Of a stretch of 64,000 bases of DNA, positions 58,924-64,000 are shown piece after piece. The position numbers were made by a program, and so were the translations under genes. Under the pieces are notes generated by a model. It was given only the letters and a program-made list of their open reading frames with translations, searched no databases and was not told the origin of the DNA. This DNA is from Yersinia alsatica (GTDB lineage Bacteria; Pseudomonadota; Gammaproteobacteria; Enterobacterales; Enterobacteriaceae), in NCBI RefSeq assembly GCF_902170305.1, contig NZ_CABHWW010000007.1:310001-374000 (forward strand), read 5' to 3'. Numbering within the stretch: the first letter of the stretch is position 1; each line of letters opens with the position of its first letter.

Positions 58924-59229
58924 ATGGCTAAGCAATCAATGAAAGCACGCGAAGTCGTTCGCGTGAAACTAGCTAACAAATACCGCGCTCAACGCGAGGA
59001 ATTAAAAGCTATTATCTCTGGTGTGAACTCATCCGACGAAGATCGTTGGAATGCTGTTCTGAAGCTGCAGTCTCTGCCGCGTGATTCCAGCCCGTCCCGT
59101 CAGCGTAACCGCTGCAACCAAACTGGTCGTCCGCATGGTTTCCTGCGGAAGTTCGGGTTGAGCCGTATTAAAGTCCGTGAAACCGCAATGCGCGGTGAAA
59201 TCCCGGGCCTTAAAAAGGCTAGCTGGTAA
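58924..59229 (+). CDS. rpsN: 30S ribosomal protein S14
   Basis: Head protein of 101 aa, the zinc-free C-minus form: the sequence shows [20 protein letters not shown] without the CxxC pairs of the zinc form. ATG 58924 is chosen; the frame is open further upstream inside rplE, which is rejected. Confidence 0.97.
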
Positions 59230-59256
59230 TTGTCACCAATTGAATCACGGGAGTAA

Positions 59257-59655
<399 letters not shown>

Positions 59656-59669
59656 TTCGGGAGGAAAGA

Positions 59670-60203
59670 ATGTCTCGTGTTGCAAAAGCACCCGTCGTCA
59701 TTCCTGCCGGCGTAGAGGTAAAACTCAACGGTCAGGTTATTTCGATAAAGGGTAAGAACGGCGAGCTGACTCGTACCGTCCATAGCGCTGTTGAAGTTAA
59801 GCAAGAAGAAAATACACTGACTTTCGCTCCACGCGAAGGCGCTGTAGACGGTTGGGCCCAAGCGGGTACCACTCGTGCACTGCTTAATGCAATGGTCGTT
59901 GGTGTTACCGAAGGCTTCACTAAGAAGCTTCAATTGGTAGGTGTAGGTTACCGTGCCGCAGTTAAAGGCAACGTGGTGAATTTAGCTTTAGGCTTCTCTC
60001 ACCCCGTTGACCACGAATTGCCGGCTGGCATCACTGCCGAATGCCCGACTCAAACTGAAATCGTGCTGAAAGGCGCTGATAAGCAGGTGATTGGTCAGGT
60101 TGCAGCAGATTTGCGTGCCTACCGTCGTCCTGAGCCTTATAAAGGCAAGGGTGTCCGTTACGCCGACGAAGTCGTGCGTACCAAAGAGGCTAAGAAGAAG
60201 TAA
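59670..60203 (+). CDS. rplF: 50S ribosomal protein L6
   Basis: Located near the factor-binding site, 177 aa, two repeated domains. [21 protein letters not shown] starts it, and the C-terminal signature [15 protein letters not shown] is intact. GGGAGGA precedes the ATG. Confidence 0.98.
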   Translation: MSRVAKAPVVIPAGVEVKLNGQVISIKGKNGELTRTVHSAVEVKQEENTLTFAPREGAVDGWAQAGTTRALLNAMVVGVTEGFTKKLQLVGVGYRAAVKGNVVNLALGFSHPVDHELPAGITAECPTQTEIVLKGADKQVIGQVAADLRAYRRPEPYKGKGVRYADEVVRTKEAKKK

Positions 60204-60566
<363 letters not shown>

Positions 60567-60571
60567 GGTAG

Positions 60572-61084
<513 letters not shown>

Positions 61085-61086
61085 CC

Positions 61087-61266
61087 ATGGCAAAGACTAT
61101 TAAAGTAACTCAAACAAAAAGCAGTATCGGTCGTTTGCCAAAACATAAGGCAACCCTGATCGGTTTAGGTCTGCGTCGTATTGGTCATACTGTAGAGCGT
61201 GAGGATACTCCTGCTGTGCGTGGTATGGTCAACTTGGTTTCCTACATGGTTAAAGTTGAGGAGTAA
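61087..61266 (+). CDS. rpmD: 50S ribosomal protein L30
   Basis: A 59-aa protein read directly from the sequence: ATG 61087 to TAA 61264-61266, starting [20 protein letters not shown] and ending [25 protein letters not shown] is the family signature. It fits exactly between rpsE and rplO, with 2- and 3-bp gaps. Confidence 0.97.
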
Positions 61267-61269
61267 CAG

Positions 61270-61704
61270 ATGCGTTTAAATACTCTGTCTCCGGCTGATG
61301 GTGCCAAGCATGCGCCGAAGCGTGTAGGTCGTGGTATCGGTTCTGGCCTGGGTAAAACTGCTGGTCGTGGTCACAAAGGTCAGAACTCACGTTCTGGTGG
61401 TGGCGTACGTCGTGGTTTTGAAGGCGGTCAGATGCCTTTATATCGTCGTTTGCCGAAATTCGGCTTCACCTCTCGCAAAGCTATGATCACGGCAGAAGTT
61501 CGTCTGTCTGAACTGGCTTTAGTGGAAGGCGACGTAATCGACCTGAACACGCTGAAAGCCGCTAACGTTGTTGGTACCCAGATTGAGTTCGCGAAAGTTA
61601 TGCTTTCAGGCGAAATCACTCGTGCGGTAACTCTTCGTGGTCTGCGTGTCACCAAAGGCGCTCGTGCTGCTATCGAAGCTGCTGGCGGTAAAATTGAGGA
61701 ATAA
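61270..61704 (+). CDS. rplO: 50S ribosomal protein L15
   Basis: Late-assembly protein of 144 aa. The Gly/Arg-rich N-terminal extension ([20 protein letters not shown]) and RLPKFGFTS are typical. Confidence 0.98.
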   Translation: MRLNTLSPADGAKHAPKRVGRGIGSGLGKTAGRGHKGQNSRSGGGVRRGFEGGQMPLYRRLPKFGFTSRKAMITAEVRLSELALVEGDVIDLNTLKAANVVGTQIEFAKVMLSGEITRAVTLRGLRVTKGARAAIEAAGGKIEE

Positions 61705-61711
61705 GTAGCAG

Positions 61712-63194
<1,483 letters not shown>

Positions 63195-63212
63195 TTATCT
63201 TGCATATTTTTC

Positions 63213-63241
63213 TTGCAAAGTTGGGTTGAGCTGGCTAGATT
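63213..63241 (+). promoter_or_regulatory. alpha operon promoter
   Basis: TTGCAA, a 17-base spacer and TAGATT match the E. coli alpha promoter as I recall it. A hairpin GCTGGCTA-GAT-TAGCCAGC (63230-63248) overlaps the -10 region and could also act as a weak spc terminator. Confidence 0.7.
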
Positions 63242-63248
63242 AGCCAGC

Positions 63249-63358
63249 CAATCTTTTGTATGTGACTGCAATGCTATTTGAGTATCCTGAAAACGGGCTT
63301 TTCAGAATGGTATTGCTGTATAAAATAGTAGGAGTGCATAGTGGCCCGTATAGCAGGC
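63249..63358 (+). promoter_or_regulatory. alpha operon leader, S4-binding pseudoknot
   Basis: The leader contains TTTGAGTATCCTGAAAACGGGCTTTTCAG in pieces identical to the E. coli alpha mRNA pseudoknot, with the hairpin CTGAAAA/TTTTCAG, and AAATAGTAGGAGTGCATAGTG at the rpsM start. S4 binds it to repress translation of rpsM, rpsK, rpsD and rplQ. Confidence 0.85.
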
Positions 63359-63697
63359 ATTAACATTCCTGATCAGAAACATACCGTTATCGCTTTGACT
63401 GCGATCTACGGCATCGGTAAAACCCGTTCACAGGCTATCTGTGTTGCGGCGGGTATTGCTGAAAATGTTAAGATCAGTGAGCTGTCTGAAGAGCAAATCG
63501 AGAAGCTGCGTGACGAAGTTGCCAAGTACGTTGTAGAAGGTGATCTGCGTCGTGAGGTGACCCTGAGCATCAAGCGTCTGATGGACCTTGGGACTTATCG
63601 TGGTTTGCGTCATCGTCGTGGTCTACCAGTTCGCGGTCAGCGTACTAAGACCAACGCACGTACCCGTAAGGGTCCGCGTAAACCGATCAAGAAATAA
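63341..63697 (+). CDS. rpsM: 30S ribosomal protein S13
   Basis: Head protein contacting the P-site tRNA and bridging to the 50S, 118 aa. GTG start at 63341, with GGAG upstream, gives [19 protein letters not shown] after Met. [20 protein letters not shown] is the conserved C-terminal block. First gene of the alpha operon. Confidence 0.98.
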   Translation: MARIAGINIPDQKHTVIALTAIYGIGKTRSQAICVAAGIAENVKISELSEEQIEKLRDEVAKYVVEGDLRREVTLSIKRLMDLGTYRGLRHRRGLPVRGQRTKTNARTRKGPRKPIKK

Positions 63698-63710
63698 TCG
63701 GGGTGATTGA

Positions 63711-64000
<290 letters not shown>

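Overview
The window is enterobacterial chromosome and reads as Yersinia, probably the enterocolitica side of the genus. Gene order follows the E. coli K-12 block from hofQ-aroKB-damX-dam through nir/cysG, crp and slyD to the str, S10, spc and alpha ribosomal operons. Proteins are near-identical to enteric orthologues, and intergenic spaces carry ERIC-type repeats of the form common in Yersinia. The genus call is inference from recall of gene order and repeats; no database was searched. I saw no tRNA or rRNA genes, CRISPR array, prophage or IS transposase.

Layout. 1-6900: end of the hofQ secretin gene, then aroK, aroB, damX, dam, rpe, gph and trpS on the plus strand. 6.9-12.3 kb: nitrite reductase operon nirB-nirD-nirC-cysG on the minus strand, with an E. 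coli-like FNR plus NarL/NarP promoter and an ERIC element between nirD and nirC. 12.5-15.1 kb: codA (without codB) facing tsgA. 15.5-20.6 kb: accessory block with a Met/His-rich DUF2946 protein, an OprC-like TonB-dependent copper receptor, and a GH4 6-phospho-glycosidase gene with its own LacI-type regulator and a perfect 20-bp operator. 20.9-31.2 kb: ppiA, yjgR (where E. coli has fic), pabA, argD with tandem ARG boxes, yhfK, crp, yhfA, prkB, yheU, yheT. 31.2-37.5 kb: second accessory block with a LysE-family exporter, a PhzF-like protein, tauABCD and a family 9 glycosyltransferase. 37.7-46.6 kb: yheS, kefG, kefB, yheV, slyD, slyX, fkpA, yheO, tusDCB. 46.65-51.3 kb: str operon rpsL-rpsG-fusA-tufA. 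51.4-52.2 kb: bfd-bfr. 52.3-64 kb: S10 and spc operons, and the start of the alpha operon, cut off inside rpsK.

How it fits together. nir and cysG form one unit: NirBD needs siroheme, CysG makes it, NirC moves nitrite. tauABCD imports taurine and releases its sulfite. The ribosomal operons keep their E. coli autoregulatory sites in sequence: the S7 site before rpsG, the L4 leader before rpsJ, an S8-like hairpin at rplE and the S4 leader before rpsM.

I found no clear new multi-gene system. The most unexplained signals are small and non-coding: a structured 212-nt gap between rpsG and fusA, a 121-bp hairpin-rich segment flanked by 14-bp direct repeats at the end of the glycosyltransferase gene, a 72-bp inverted repeat holding a perfect FNR-consensus palindrome upstream of rpe, and ERIC elements placed inside or beside operons.
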